A stretch of DNA of 32,961 bases from Rhodospirillales bacterium (GCA_028288725.1 JAQGIC010000001.1:1-32961); one strand, 5' to 3'; positions 8,385 to 16,100 are shown, numbered from the stretch's first letter. Notes: generated by a model from the letters alone, not told the origin. Made by a program: numbers and translations.

Positions 8385-9755
8385 ATGGCCACCTTCGCGA
8401 TCATCGGTGCCGGCTTCAGCGGTACCCTGCTGGCGCTGCATCTGTTGCGCCGGACGCCGACGCGGGTGCGGGTCGTTCTGATCGAGCGGCAGAACCGCTT
8501 TGCCCAGGGGCCGGCCTATGCAACCGGCAATCCCAGCCACCTCCTGAACGTGCCGGCCGGCCGCATGAGCGCGTTCCACGACCGGCCGGAGGATTTCTTC
8601 GAATGGCTGGCGCGCCAGCCCGATGCGCCGGCCGATTTCGGCCCCGGCAGCTTCGCGCCCCGCCGGCAGTTCGGCGCCTATATCCGCCAGCTGCTGCATG
8701 AGGAATTGAAGCGGCCGGGTGCGGCGGGTCGCCTGGAGCTGGTGCGCGGCGACGTGGCCGCGATCGAAGCGGAGCCGCACGGACCGCTGTCGCTCTGTGT
8801 CGGGACCGAGCGTCGGATCGAGGCCGATCTGGCGGTTCTGGCGATCGGCAATTTTCCGCCGGAGCCGCCGACCATCGCCGATCACGCTTTCTTCGACACG
8901 CCGCTCTACCGGCCCGATCCCTGGGCCGGCGACGCGCTGGGCGGGCTTGATCCCGACGCTGCGGTCCTGCTGATCGGTACCGGATTGACCATGGTCGATA
9001 CAGTGACCTCGCTCGAAGATGCCGGGCATCGCGGCGCGATCCATGCCCTGTCGCGCCGGGGATTGACGCCGCGGTGCCACGCCGCCGCCGCCCGACCGCC
9101 GCTCCGTCCGGGGGCGGCGATCCCGGACCACCTGACCGATTGCGTCAAGATGCTGCGCGCCGAGGCCCGGCGCGCGGTCCGGGAAGGCAGCACCTGGCAG
9201 GCGGCGCTCGATGAATTGCGGCCGTTCGGTCGCGACCTGTGGCAGAATCTCTCGGTCGAGGACCGATCGCGTTTCCTGCGTCACCTGCGGCCCTGGTGGG
9301 ATGTGCATCGCCATCGCCTGGCACCCGAAGTTTCGCGCCGGATCGATGCCGCCGGAGCGCGCGGCCAGCTGACGGTCCATGCCGGCCGCATCGACAGCAT
9401 CCTCGCCGGGGATGACGGGGCGACGGTGACCTATCGTCCGCGCGGCACCGGCGAGCAAAAGACGCTGCGCGTCGCCCGCGTGGTCAATTGCGCCGGACCG
9501 GCGTGCGATTTCGACCGGATCCCCCATCCGCTCGTCCGCCGGCTGCTCAGCGACGGCATGGTCCGGCCCGACCCCCATCGGCTGGGCCTGGACGTCACCC
9601 CGTCGGGCGCGCTCAAGGACCGCCGCGGCGCCATCTCGCGGCAATTGTTCGCCGTCGGTCCGGTCACGCGCGGCGCGTTCTGGGAAATGACCGCCGTGCC
9701 GGATATCCGCCGGCAATGCGAGCTGCTGGCCGCCCAGCTCGCCATGCTCGTCTAG
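8385..9755 (+). CDS. FAD/NAD(P)-binding protein (flavoprotein)
   Basis: Protein of 456 residues beginning with a classic dinucleotide-binding fold (IIGAGFSG, Gly8, Gly10 and Gly13). A second nucleotide-binding segment, VLLIGTGLTMVDTV, lies near residue 195, and a CAGP-type motif (VNCAGPACDF) lies near 370. This layout matches the FAD-NAD(P)-binding family (NAD_binding_9-like), whose members are poorly characterised oxidoreductases and include relatives of HpnW-like and ornithine-monooxygenase-like proteins. A GAGAGG ribosome site at 8369-8374 supports the start. The gene is monocistronic and divergent from upp. Its TAG stop is supplied by the end of the repeat at 9752-9867. The substrate is unknown. 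Confidence 0.85.
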   Translation: MATFAIIGAGFSGTLLALHLLRRTPTRVRVVLIERQNRFAQGPAYATGNPSHLLNVPAGRMSAFHDRPEDFFEWLARQPDAPADFGPGSFAPRRQFGAYIRQLLHEELKRPGAAGRLELVRGDVAAIEAEPHGPLSLCVGTERRIEADLAVLAIGNFPPEPPTIADHAFFDTPLYRPDPWAGDALGGLDPDAAVLLIGTGLTMVDTVTSLEDAGHRGAIHALSRRGLTPRCHAAAARPPLRPGAAIPDHLTDCVKMLRAEARRAVREGSTWQAALDELRPFGRDLWQNLSVEDRSRFLRHLRPWWDVHRHRLAPEVSRRIDAAGARGQLTVHAGRIDSILAGDDGATVTYRPRGTGEQKTLRVARVVNCAGPACDFDRIPHPLVRRLLSDGMVRPDPHRLGLDVTPSGALKDRRGAISRQLFAVGPVTRGAFWEMTAVPDIRRQCELLAAQLAMLV

Positions 9756-9867
9756 AGCCTGATCCGATAAAACCGGCTCGGTTTGATCGGTGAATCAGTC
9801 TCTAAATATATGATTTAGAGGGCGATTCAGACATGAGGTCGGTCGGCCTCATGTCATCGCGCTCTAG
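9752..9867. repeat. 116-bp triple-hairpin element between convergent genes
   Basis: The element is bounded by CTAGAGC (9752-9758) and GCTCTAG (9861-9867) and contains three consecutive dyads. Hairpin 1 has arms 9764-9775 and 9779-9790 (12 bp, one mismatch, 3-nt loop). Hairpin 2 has arms 9791-9807 and 9813-9829 (17 bp, three mismatches, 5-nt loop). Hairpin 3 has arms 9830-9838 and 9847-9855 (9 bp perfect, GACATGAGG). The terminal TAG and CTA serve as stop codons of the FAD protein and the MlaC-like gene. The first 15 bases recur at 31441-31455. It probably serves as a bidirectional terminator. Confidence 0.8.
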
Positions 9868-10463
9868 TGTTGCAAGGCGTCGGCCTTTTCGTTCAGCACC
9901 GCGATCAGCTTGTCGATGCCCTGGCCCTTCATGATCGACGCGAATTCCGAGCGGCGGGTCGCGAGCTGGCTGATCGTCCCGGCCAGATAGATGTCGCGGA
10001 TCTGCCAGCGCTGGTCGTTGTCGTGCAGCAGGTAGTTGATCTGTATCGGTTCGCCGTTCGACTTTACGATCTCGCTTTTGACCAGGGTGGCGTGCTTGAC
10101 CGGCTGCTCGCCATCGACCTTGAGCTGCTCGCCCGAATAGCCGTCGAACTGGGTCGCATAGGTCGTCGCGATATAGCGGCCGAATGCCTTGACCAGCTCC
10201 TGCTTCTTGTCGGGCGTAAGGCCGCTCCAGGACGTGCCGACCGATAGACGAGACATGAACGGCACGTCGAAGCTGGTGAACACGACCGGCTCGAGCTTGG
10301 CGTAGCGGCCCTTGATGCCCAGCGCCTGGGCATTCTTCATATTGTCGAGTAGCACGTCATAGAACGTGCGGATCACCTCCGACGGACCCGGCGCCGCCTC
10401 GGCGCGGCCGGCCATCAGCAGAACGAGGCCGAAGACGAAGCCATAGTGCCGGAATAATTTCAT
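9864..10463 (-). CDS. MlaC-like phospholipid-binding periplasmic protein
   Basis: Protein of 199 residues with a Sec signal peptide (about 1-23, ending GRAEAA). The rest matches the MlaC/Ttg2D family: an N-terminal helix with VIRTFYDVLLDNM, then GLTPDKKQELVKAFGRYIATTYA, then a C-terminal WQIRDIYLAGTISQLATRRSEF segment. MlaC carries phospholipids between the outer-membrane MlaA complex and the inner-membrane MlaFEDB ABC transporter. No mlaA, B, D, E or F genes are nearby, so this is an orphan copy here. AAGAAGAGG upstream supports the start. Hopanoid-associated HpnM proteins belong to the same superfamily and cannot be excluded. Confidence 0.88.
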   Translation of the reverse strand: MKLFRHYGFVFGLVLLMAGRAEAAPGPSEVIRTFYDVLLDNMKNAQALGIKGRYAKLEPVVFTSFDVPFMSRLSVGTSWSGLTPDKKQELVKAFGRYIATTYATQFDGYSGEQLKVDGEQPVKHATLVKSEIVKSNGEPIQINYLLHDNDQRWQIRDIYLAGTISQLATRRSEFASIMKGQGIDKLIAVLNEKADALQH

Positions 10464-10527
10464 CGGAACCTCTTCTTAAGGATGTTTTGCGCCACCCTAG
10501 ATCAACGAGGCGAGGCCCGAAAGACGA

Positions 10528-10558
10528 AACGGCCGGTTCCTCGTGGGAACCGGCCGTT
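10528..10558 (-). terminator. Rho-independent terminator of the small ORF
   Basis: A perfect 13-bp stem, AACGGCCGGTTCC (10528-10540) with GGAACCGGCCGTT (10546-10558), encloses a 5-nt loop. On the minus strand the stem is followed by TTTCGTCTTTC. On the plus strand no T-run follows, so it points to minus-strand transcription from the small ORF at 10575-10667. It lies about 65 bp before the mlaC-like start. Confidence 0.8.
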
Positions 10559-10574
10559 CTGGTGGGTGCCGAGA

Positions 10575-10667
10575 TCAGATCTCGGCCGGAAGCTTGTGGC
10601 GAGCCGCCGGCCGCAGGGTCAGGAAGCCGGTCAGCTCCCCATAGACCCGCAGGATCCAGGACGACAT
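10575..10667 (-). CDS. Unannotated 30-residue small protein
   Basis: This short ORF starts MSSWILRVYGELTGFL and ends ARHKLPAEI. It has a GAGGAG ribosome site at good spacing before the ATG (minus strand), and a strong intrinsic terminator begins 16 bp after its stop. The first half is hydrophobic/amphipathic (WILRVYGELTGFL), and the second half is basic (R, R, H, K). I do not recognise a family; it lacks the DUF1127 signature. It is divergent from the GcvA-like LysR gene, with 114 bp and a LysR-type dyad between them, so it may be a regulated target of that factor. The same transcript could also act as a small RNA. A real gene is likely; the function is unknown. Confidence 0.6.
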   Translation of the reverse strand: MSSWILRVYGELTGFLTLRPAARHKLPAEI

Positions 10668-10745
10668 GGTCGGATACTCCTCATCTGGGTAGCGGCATTT
10701 CACCCGGTCTCGCCAAGCGCCGCAAACGGCGATATCTTGGGCTCT

Positions 10746-10764
10746 GCATAACGGCAGGTTATGC
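10746..10764. promoter_or_regulatory. Putative LysR-type operator
   Basis: A perfect inverted repeat, GCATAAC-N5-GTTATGC, contains the T-N11-A core (T10749, A10761) typical of LysR-family binding sites. It lies 17 bp upstream of the LysR ATG (10782) and 78 bp upstream of the divergent small ORF, which fits autoregulation and control of the small ORF. Confidence 0.55.
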
Positions 10765-10781
10765 TGGAATGGGAGCGTCCC

Positions 10782-11705
10782 ATGGTCCGGCGGTTACCGT
10801 CCCTGACGGCACTCAAGGCCTTCGAAGCGGCGGCGCGGCACCAGAGCTTCACCCGCGCCGCGGACGAGCTGTTCGTGACCCAGGCCGCGGTCAGCCGCCA
10901 GATCCGCGAGCTGGAGGAGGCCCTGGGCCGGCCGCTGTTCCATCGCCTGCATCGCAGGGTCGAACTGACCGAGGCGGGCGCCACGCTGGCTGCCGCGACC
11001 GCCCATGCGTTCGAGGGGATCGAGGCCGCCGTGCTGCGGATCGGCGGGGGAATGCCGGAGAGCCTGCTGCAGATCAGCGTCGAACCCCCGTTCGCCATGC
11101 AATGGCTGCTGCCGCGGCTGGGGCGATTCAACCAGCGCCATCCCGAGATCGACGTGATGCTGGATCCGGATTTCGCCATCGTCGATCTGACCGGCAGCGG
11201 GGCCGAGCTGGCCATCCGCTATTCCGACGATCAAACCAGCTGGCCCGGCACGGAAAGCCATCCGCTGGCCGAGATCTGGGGCGCGCCGGTGCTGGCGCCG
11301 GGCCTGCTCAGCCGGGGGCCGCCGCTCGAAGGACCGGGTGATCTGGTGCATTACACGCTGCTGCACGAGGAGGACCGGGAATATTGGGCGCGCTGGTTCC
11401 GCGAGGCCGGCCTGCCCGATCTGGCCGTGCGGCGCGGCCCGGTCTTCACGGATGCGACGCTCGCGATCGAAGCGGCCGTACTCGGGCAAGGTGTGGTGCT
11501 GGGTGACCCGATTCTGACGGGTGACGATGTCGCCGCCGGGCGGTTGGCGCAGCCGTTACCGCAAACCTCTTGTTTCGGAGCCTATTGGCTGGTAACGCCG
11601 GAGGGGGGACCGCAAAGCCCCGGTGCCATCGCGTTCGCTCGGTGGTTGTTGGACGAGATGGCGGCGTTCCGCATGGCGCGGGGCATCGCCCTTCCGGCCG
11701 CGTGA
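10782..11705 (+). CDS. LysR-family regulator, GcvA-like
   Basis: Protein of 307 residues with an N-terminal winged helix (about 5-65: LPSLTALKAFEAAARHQSFT, then AADELFVTQAAVSRQIRELE) and a C-terminal substrate-binding-like effector domain. The SLTALKAFEAAARH opening and the DLAIRYSDD-like segment (here ELAIRYSDDQTSWPG) are typical of the GcvA subgroup, which in enterobacteria controls glycine cleavage and many other genes in different hosts. The ATG at 10782 is preferred over 10761 because GGGAG at 10771-10775 sits at suitable spacing; the upstream ATG overlaps the operator dyad. It is divergent from the 30-residue ORF. The effector molecule is not predictable. Confidence 0.92.
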   Translation: MVRRLPSLTALKAFEAAARHQSFTRAADELFVTQAAVSRQIRELEEALGRPLFHRLHRRVELTEAGATLAAATAHAFEGIEAAVLRIGGGMPESLLQISVEPPFAMQWLLPRLGRFNQRHPEIDVMLDPDFAIVDLTGSGAELAIRYSDDQTSWPGTESHPLAEIWGAPVLAPGLLSRGPPLEGPGDLVHYTLLHEEDREYWARWFREAGLPDLAVRRGPVFTDATLAIEAAVLGQGVVLGDPILTGDDVAAGRLAQPLPQTSCFGAYWLVTPEGGPQSPGAIAFARWLLDEMAAFRMARGIALPAA

Positions 11706-11786
11706 AGGAAAACCCTTGCCGTGGTCTTCGGCACGGGCGACCCTTTCGCACATGCACATAAGGCCAAGTGCCGAGGACCTGAGCTT

Positions 11787-12221
11787 ATGACGGAGTCCAA
11801 GACCACGCCGACCCTGCCGGCCGGCGTCCCGATGATCCGGACGATCGCCATGCCCGCCGATACCAATCCGGCCGGCGATATCTTCGGCGGCTGGCTGATG
11901 GCGCAGATGGATCTGGCCGCCGGCAACGCTGCCGCCCGGCGCGCACGGGGCCGCTGCGTGACGATCGCGGTCGACGGCATGGCATTCCTGTCGCCGGTCC
12001 ATGTCGGCGACGAGGTCAGCCTCTATGCCCGCGTGCTGTCCGTCGGACGGACCTCGATGAAAATCCTGGTCGAAGCCTGGCGCCGGCCGCGCCATGATTT
12101 CGACAGCGTCCAGGTCACCAAGGCGACCTTCACCTTCGTCGCCATCGACGAGAACGGGCGCCCCCGGCCGGTCCCCGAACCGTCCGATCCGTTGGACGCC
12201 CTGACGTGCGACTATGCTTGA
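11787..12221 (+). CDS. Acyl-CoA thioesterase, YciA-like hotdog protein
   Basis: Hotdog-fold thioesterase of 144 residues, close to the usual YciA length. The N-terminal catalytic-loop signature NPAGDIFGGWLMAQMDLAA (about residues 29-47) contains the Asp-Ile-Phe-Gly-Gly element of this family, and FLSPVHVGDEVSLYARV follows. Members hydrolyse acyl-CoA esters to free acid and CoA in the cytosol. The start at 11787 is chosen because family homology begins there; upstream codons in the frame do not resemble the family. The 3' end overlaps the start of the dehydrogenase gene by 8 bp, so translation is probably coupled. Confidence 0.9.
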   Translation: MTESKTTPTLPAGVPMIRTIAMPADTNPAGDIFGGWLMAQMDLAAGNAAARRARGRCVTIAVDGMAFLSPVHVGDEVSLYARVLSVGRTSMKILVEAWRRPRHDFDSVQVTKATFTFVAIDENGRPRPVPEPSDPLDALTCDYA

Positions 12222-13185
12222 ACTCGCGATCCTCGACGATTATCAGCGCGTCGCCTTGTCGCTGGCCGATTGGGGATCGCTCGGCGACCGGGTCAACATC
12301 ACCGTGTTCGACCGGGCGTTGGGTCCCGATGCCGCGGCGAAGCTGGCGCCGTTCGACATCGTCTGCCTGATGCGCGAGCGCACGCCCTTCCCCGCCACGC
12401 TGTTCCAGGCGCTGCCGAAACTGAAATTCATGACGCTCACCGGGGCGCGCAGCCCGTCGCTGGATCTGGATGCGGCGAGCGCCCGGGGCATCGTCGTCAG
12501 CCACACCGGCTATGGCAGCCAGCAATCGACCGTCGAGCTCGCCTGGTCGCTGATCCTGGCGTCCGCCCGCCAGATTCCGACCGAGACGGCCGGCATGCGG
12601 GCCGGCGCCTGGCAGACCACGGTCGGCCGGGTCGTCGACGGCAAGGTGCTGGGCCTGCTGGGCCTGGGCAAGCTCGGCAGCAAGGTCGCGGCGATCGGCA
12701 AGGCGTTCGGCATGGAGGTGCAGGCCTGGAGCCAGAACCTGACGGCCGAGATGGCCGAGGCCGCCGGCGTCCGCCGGGTCGACAAGGAAACCCTGTTCCG
12801 CACCAGCGATTGGGTCAGCATCCATCTGGTCCTGTCCGAGCGCAGCCGCGGCCTGGTCGCCGCACCGGAACTGGCGCTGATGAAGCCCGACGCCTGGCTG
12901 GTCAACACTTCGCGCGGGCCGATCATCGACGAGGCGGCATTGCTGGCGGTGCTTGAGGCCGGGACGATCGGCGGCGCCGCGCTCGACGTCTATGACCGGG
13001 AGCCGTTGCCGGCCGACCACCCGCTGCGCCGGGCCCCTCGCACGGTGCTGACGCCCCATCTGGGCTTCGTGACCGAGGATACCTATCGCGTGTTCTATCG
13101 GGACACGGTCGAAGACGTCGCCGCCTGGCTCGCCGGCAGTCCAATCCGGGTGATGAACCCGGCGGCGCTCCTCCGATCGTCATGA
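12214..13185 (+). CDS. D-2-hydroxyacid dehydrogenase family protein
   Basis: NAD(P)-dependent dehydrogenase of 323 residues in the D-isomer 2-hydroxyacid family, which interconverts 2-keto acids and D-2-hydroxyacids. The Rossmann motif GLLGLGKLGSKVA is near residue 148. The catalytic Arg lies in LVNTSRGPIIDE, the Glu in DVYDREPL and the His in LTPHLGF, so the active site is complete. It overlaps the upstream thioesterase by 8 bp and the downstream GNAT by the 4-bp ATGA, forming a tight operon. The similarity is to generic glyoxylate/phosphoglycerate dehydrogenase-like members; the exact substrate cannot be assigned. Confidence 0.92.
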   Translation: MLELAILDDYQRVALSLADWGSLGDRVNITVFDRALGPDAAAKLAPFDIVCLMRERTPFPATLFQALPKLKFMTLTGARSPSLDLDAASARGIVVSHTGYGSQQSTVELAWSLILASARQIPTETAGMRAGAWQTTVGRVVDGKVLGLLGLGKLGSKVAAIGKAFGMEVQAWSQNLTAEMAEAAGVRRVDKETLFRTSDWVSIHLVLSERSRGLVAAPELALMKPDAWLVNTSRGPIIDEAALLAVLEAGTIGGAALDVYDREPLPADHPLRRAPRTVLTPHLGFVTEDTYRVFYRDTVEDVAAWLAGSPIRVMNPAALLRSS

Positions 13186-14051
13186 CCGGCAACGGCATCC
13201 GCATCCTGGGCGAAGGCGACGAGCCGCGGCTCGATCGCTTTCTGATGCGCCATGCCGATAGTTCATTGTTCCTCCGGTCGAACCTGCGGATCGCCGGCCT
13301 GGTCGATCGCGGCCAGGCGCTGCAGGGAACCTATGCCGCGGCGCTGCGCCAGGGCGAGGTCGTCGCCGTCGTCGGTCATTTCTGGAACGAGAACCTGATC
13401 CTGCAGGCGCCGGAACAGGCGGCGGAACTCGCGATCGCCGCGGTCAAGGCCAGCCGCCGCCGGCTGGGCGGCCTGATCGGGCCGCATGAACAGGTGATGG
13501 CGGCCCGGCGGGGGCTGGGCCTGATGGGACGCGCCACCCATATCGCCGAGGAGGAGATCCTGTATGCCCTGCCGCTGGTCCAGCTGAGCCTGCCCGCGTC
13601 CCTCAGCGACGGCCGGGTCTGCTGCCGCAACGGTCGACCGGCGGATTTCGATCTGCTGACGGACTGGCGTGCCGCGTATAGCGCCGAAACGCTGGGCGAA
13701 AGCGAAACGCCCATGACGCGGCAACGGAACCGCGAGACGATCCAGCGCTACGTCGCCCAGGCGGAGCAATGGGTGCTGGAGACGGCCGGCACGCCGGTCG
13801 CAGCCTCGACCTTCAACGCCCGCCTGGCCGATACCGTGCAGATCGGCGGGGTCTGGACCCCGCCCGAGCTGCGCAGCCGGGGCTATGCCCGAGCGGTCGT
13901 CGGCGGCTCGTTGCTGGCGGCCCGGGACGCGGGCATCTCGCGCGCGGTGCTGTTCACGCCCGAGCGCAATATCTCCGCCCAGCGCGCCTATGAAAGCCTG
14001 GGATTCCGCCCGGTCGGCGATTACACCGTGACGATTTTCGCCGGCGATTGA
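13182..14051 (+). CDS. GNAT-family N-acetyltransferase
   Basis: Protein of 289 residues. The C-terminal half is a GNAT domain with the acetyl-CoA pyrophosphate-binding motif RSRGYA (231-236) after GGVWTPPEL, and the usual closing segment SAQRAYESLGFRPVGDY. The N-terminal half (about 1-140) resembles the extra N-terminal domain of two-domain GNAT proteins and is probably structural. It is the third gene of an overlapping operon with a thioesterase and a dehydrogenase; this ties it to acyl or keto-acid chemistry only by context. Its substrate amine is unknown. It ends 21 bp before the convergent citramalate synthase stop. Confidence 0.88.
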   Translation: MTGNGIRILGEGDEPRLDRFLMRHADSSLFLRSNLRIAGLVDRGQALQGTYAAALRQGEVVAVVGHFWNENLILQAPEQAAELAIAAVKASRRRLGGLIGPHEQVMAARRGLGLMGRATHIAEEEILYALPLVQLSLPASLSDGRVCCRNGRPADFDLLTDWRAAYSAETLGESETPMTRQRNRETIQRYVAQAEQWVLETAGTPVAASTFNARLADTVQIGGVWTPPELRSRGYARAVVGGSLLAARDAGISRAVLFTPERNISAQRAYESLGFRPVGDYTVTIFAGD

Positions 14052-14054
14052 GCG

Positions 14055-14069
14055 GGACCGGCCCGGTCC
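14055..14069. terminator. Possible bidirectional terminator stem
   Basis: The dyad GGACCGG-C-CCGGTCC lies in the 21-bp gap between convergent stop codons. It is GC-rich and symmetric but lacks clear T-runs, so terminator function is only a suggestion. Confidence 0.3.
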
Positions 14070-14072
14070 GGC

Positions 14073-15680
14073 TCAAGCGACGGCGCGATCGGTCTCCGCC
14101 CCCTGCACCATCAGCCGGTAGATCAGCGCGTCTTCGAGCGCCTGATAGGACGCGTCGATCACATTGGCGCCGACGCCGACCGTCGACCAGCGTTCACCCG
14201 AACCGTCGCGGCTTTCGATCAGCACGCGCGTCACCGCCTTGGTTCCGGCCTCCGGCGTCAGGATGCGCACCTTGTAGTCGGTCAGGCGCACGCCGGCGAG
14301 CGCCGGAAAGATCGGTTCGAGCGCGCGCCGCATGGCGGTATCCAGCGCATCGACCGGACCATTTCCCTGGGCCACGACCATGACCGGCCGGTTGCCGATC
14401 TCGACCTCGACCTGCGCCTCGGACAGGGTCTCGATGCTGCCGTCGGCGGCGCGGCGGCGCTCGTCCACCACCCGGAAACCCGCCAGGCGGAAGAAGGCCG
14501 GCGGGGCGCCGATATCCAGCGCGCGGCGGACCAGCAGCTCGAAGCTGGCACCGGCCCCGTCATAGGCGAAGCCGGCCGCCTCGCGCTCCTTCACCTGGGC
14601 GACCAGCGCCGCGAGTTTCGGATCGTCGGCCGCCAGCCTCAGGTCAAGCTCGGCCAGACGCATCATCAGGGTGGCGCGGCCGGCCTGGTCCGACACGACG
14701 ATATGACGTTCATTGCCGACGAGCGACGGCTCGACATGCTCGTAGCTGCGCGCGTCCTTGGCCACGGCCGAGACATGCAGACCGCCCTTGTGCGCGAAGG
14801 CCGCGGCACCGACATAGGGCGCCCGCGGATCGGGCGCGCGGTTCAGCCGGTCGTCGACCTGGCGGGACAGCGCGGTCAATTCGCCCATCGCCTCGGCCGT
14901 GACCCCGGTTTCATAGCCGAGCTTCAGGGCGAGCGTCGGGATCAGGCTGATCAGATTGGCATTGCCGCAGCGCTCGCCCAACCCGTTGAGCGTGCCCTGG
15001 ATCATCCGCGCGCCGGCCCTGACGGCGGCCAGCGAATTGGCCGCGGCGTTGCCGGTATCGTCATGGGCATGAATGCCGATCCGGTCGCCGCCCAAGAGGT
15101 CGGCCATGGTGCCGACGATGCGATCGACCTCGTGCGGCAGGGTGCCGCCGTTGGTATCGCACAGCACCAGCCAGCGGGCACCGGCCTCAGCCGCGGTGCG
15201 CAGGCAGTCGCGGGCGAACGGCGCGTTGGCTTTCCAGCCGTCGAACAGATGTTCGGCGTCGAACACGACTTCGCGCCCCTGTTCGACCGCGTAGGACACC
15301 GTGTCGGCGATCATGTCGATCGCCTCGTTCAGGCTGACGCCCAGCGCCGAGGTCACGTGGAAATCCCAGCTCTTGCCGACCAGGCAGACCGCCGGGGTCC
15401 CGGCGGACAGCACGGCGGCGAGACCGGGATCCGCGGCGGCCCTCAGGCCTGCCTTGCGCGTCATGCCGAAGGCGGCGAAACGCGCGTGCCGCAGCTTGGG
15501 CAGGTCGGCATAGAGCGCCGTGTCGGCCGGATTGGCGCCGGGCCAGCCGGCCTCGATCGTGTCGACGCCCAGCCGGTCGAGCATCAAGGCCAGCGCCCGC
15601 TTGTCGGCACCCGAGAAATCGACGCCCCGGGTCTGGGCCCCGTCGCGCAGAGTCGTGTCGTAGAGATGGATACGCGTCAT
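14073..15680 (-). CDS. cimA: Citramalate synthase
   Basis: Protein of 535 residues in the alpha-isopropylmalate/homocitrate synthase family. It starts with the HMGL-type catalytic domain (YDTTLRDGAQTRGVDFS, metal- and substrate-binding D-x-T-L-R-D-G) and ends with a LeuA-type regulatory dimerisation domain (about 390-520). The Thr-Arg-Gly after DGAQ and the overall length match CimA (TIGR00977 type) rather than LeuA. The enzyme condenses pyruvate and acetyl-CoA to (R)-citramalate, a threonine-independent entry to isoleucine. A GGGGGA ribosome site precedes the ATG. The small ACT protein gene is 18 bp upstream on the same strand, suggesting shared expression and perhaps shared regulation. Confidence 0.93.
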   Translation of the reverse strand: MTRIHLYDTTLRDGAQTRGVDFSGADKRALALMLDRLGVDTIEAGWPGANPADTALYADLPKLRHARFAAFGMTRKAGLRAAADPGLAAVLSAGTPAVCLVGKSWDFHVTSALGVSLNEAIDMIADTVSYAVEQGREVVFDAEHLFDGWKANAPFARDCLRTAAEAGARWLVLCDTNGGTLPHEVDRIVGTMADLLGGDRIGIHAHDDTGNAAANSLAAVRAGARMIQGTLNGLGERCGNANLISLIPTLALKLGYETGVTAEAMGELTALSRQVDDRLNRAPDPRAPYVGAAAFAHKGGLHVSAVAKDARSYEHVEPSLVGNERHIVVSDQAGRATLMMRLAELDLRLAADDPKLAALVAQVKEREAAGFAYDGAGASFELLVRRALDIGAPPAFFRLAGFRVVDERRRAADGSIETLSEAQVEVEIGNRPVMVVAQGNGPVDALDTAMRRALEPIFPALAGVRLTDYKVRILTPEAGTKAVTRVLIESRDGSGERWSTVGVGANVIDASYQALEDALIYRLMVQGAETDRAVA

Positions 15681-15698
15681 GGTCCGTCCCCCAGGGCC

Positions 15699-16022
15699 TT
15701 AAGCGACGCGCGCCGGCAGAACCTCGGCGGTGAGCACGCGCTCGACCACCCAGATCTGCCGCAGGGTCTCGGCGACGATTTCGACCTGAGCCGGGTCCAT
15801 GCCGGTGACCTGCAGGTCGACCGACAGAGCGGGTTCGGCATCGCTCGTCAGCCGCGCCTGGACGCTGGAGGGAACCAGGCCGCGCTTGGCGAAGATTTCG
15901 AGGATGCGCGGCAAACTGCCCGGATCCGCGGCGGCGCGGACGGCGAAACAGGCTCGGAACGGCAGGGTTTGTTCGGCAGGGGCGACGCGATCAGCGTCGA
16001 GACGGACGGAATCCGTAGACAT
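15699..16022 (-). CDS. Small stand-alone ACT-like domain protein
   Basis: Protein of 107 residues from the ATG used here (115 if the ATG at 16046 is used). The core (about 22-95) has the pattern of an ACT domain: FAVRAAADPGSLPRILEIFAKRGLVPSSVQARL, split here as a first beta strand, the D-P-G-x-L-x-R helix and the turn before the second strand. This resembles acetolactate synthase small subunits (IlvN/IlvH) but is a single domain. ACT domains bind amino acids such as isoleucine, leucine or valine. Placed 18 bp before cimA, it may sense a branched-chain amino acid for that enzyme or partner an acetolactate synthase elsewhere; that is inference. Neither start has a strong ribosome site. Confidence 0.72.
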   Translation of the reverse strand: MSTDSVRLDADRVAPAEQTLPFRACFAVRAAADPGSLPRILEIFAKRGLVPSSVQARLTSDAEPALSVDLQVTGMDPAQVEIVAETLRQIWVVERVLTAEVLPARVA

Positions 16023-16064
16023 GATGAGGCAACTCACTCTGGGCATAAAGGCGCAACAACTCGA

Positions 16065-16100
16065 CCCGATCCTCTTAGAGGACCGGGCGAATAATTCGCC
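16065..16100. promoter_or_regulatory. Two adjoining dyads in the ACT-cimA/nat intergenic region
   Basis: The first dyad, 16065-16087, has 11-bp arms with one mismatch around a single central T (CCCGATCCTCT-T-AGAGGACCGGG). The second, 16086-16100, is a perfect 7-1-7 palindrome (GGCGAAT-A-ATTCGCC). Single-base centres argue for protein-binding operators rather than RNA hairpins. They lie 43-78 bp upstream of the ACT gene start and 137-172 bp upstream of nat. Confidence 0.45.

Noticed and set aside
10761-10781. Upstream ATG for the LysR gene
   Set aside because: It has no well-spaced ribosome site and overlaps the operator dyad. The ATG at 10782 has GGGAG and fits the family start.
14055-14069. 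A small RNA between the GNAT and cimA genes
   Set aside because: The gap is only 21 bp and the dyad is better explained as a weak terminator.
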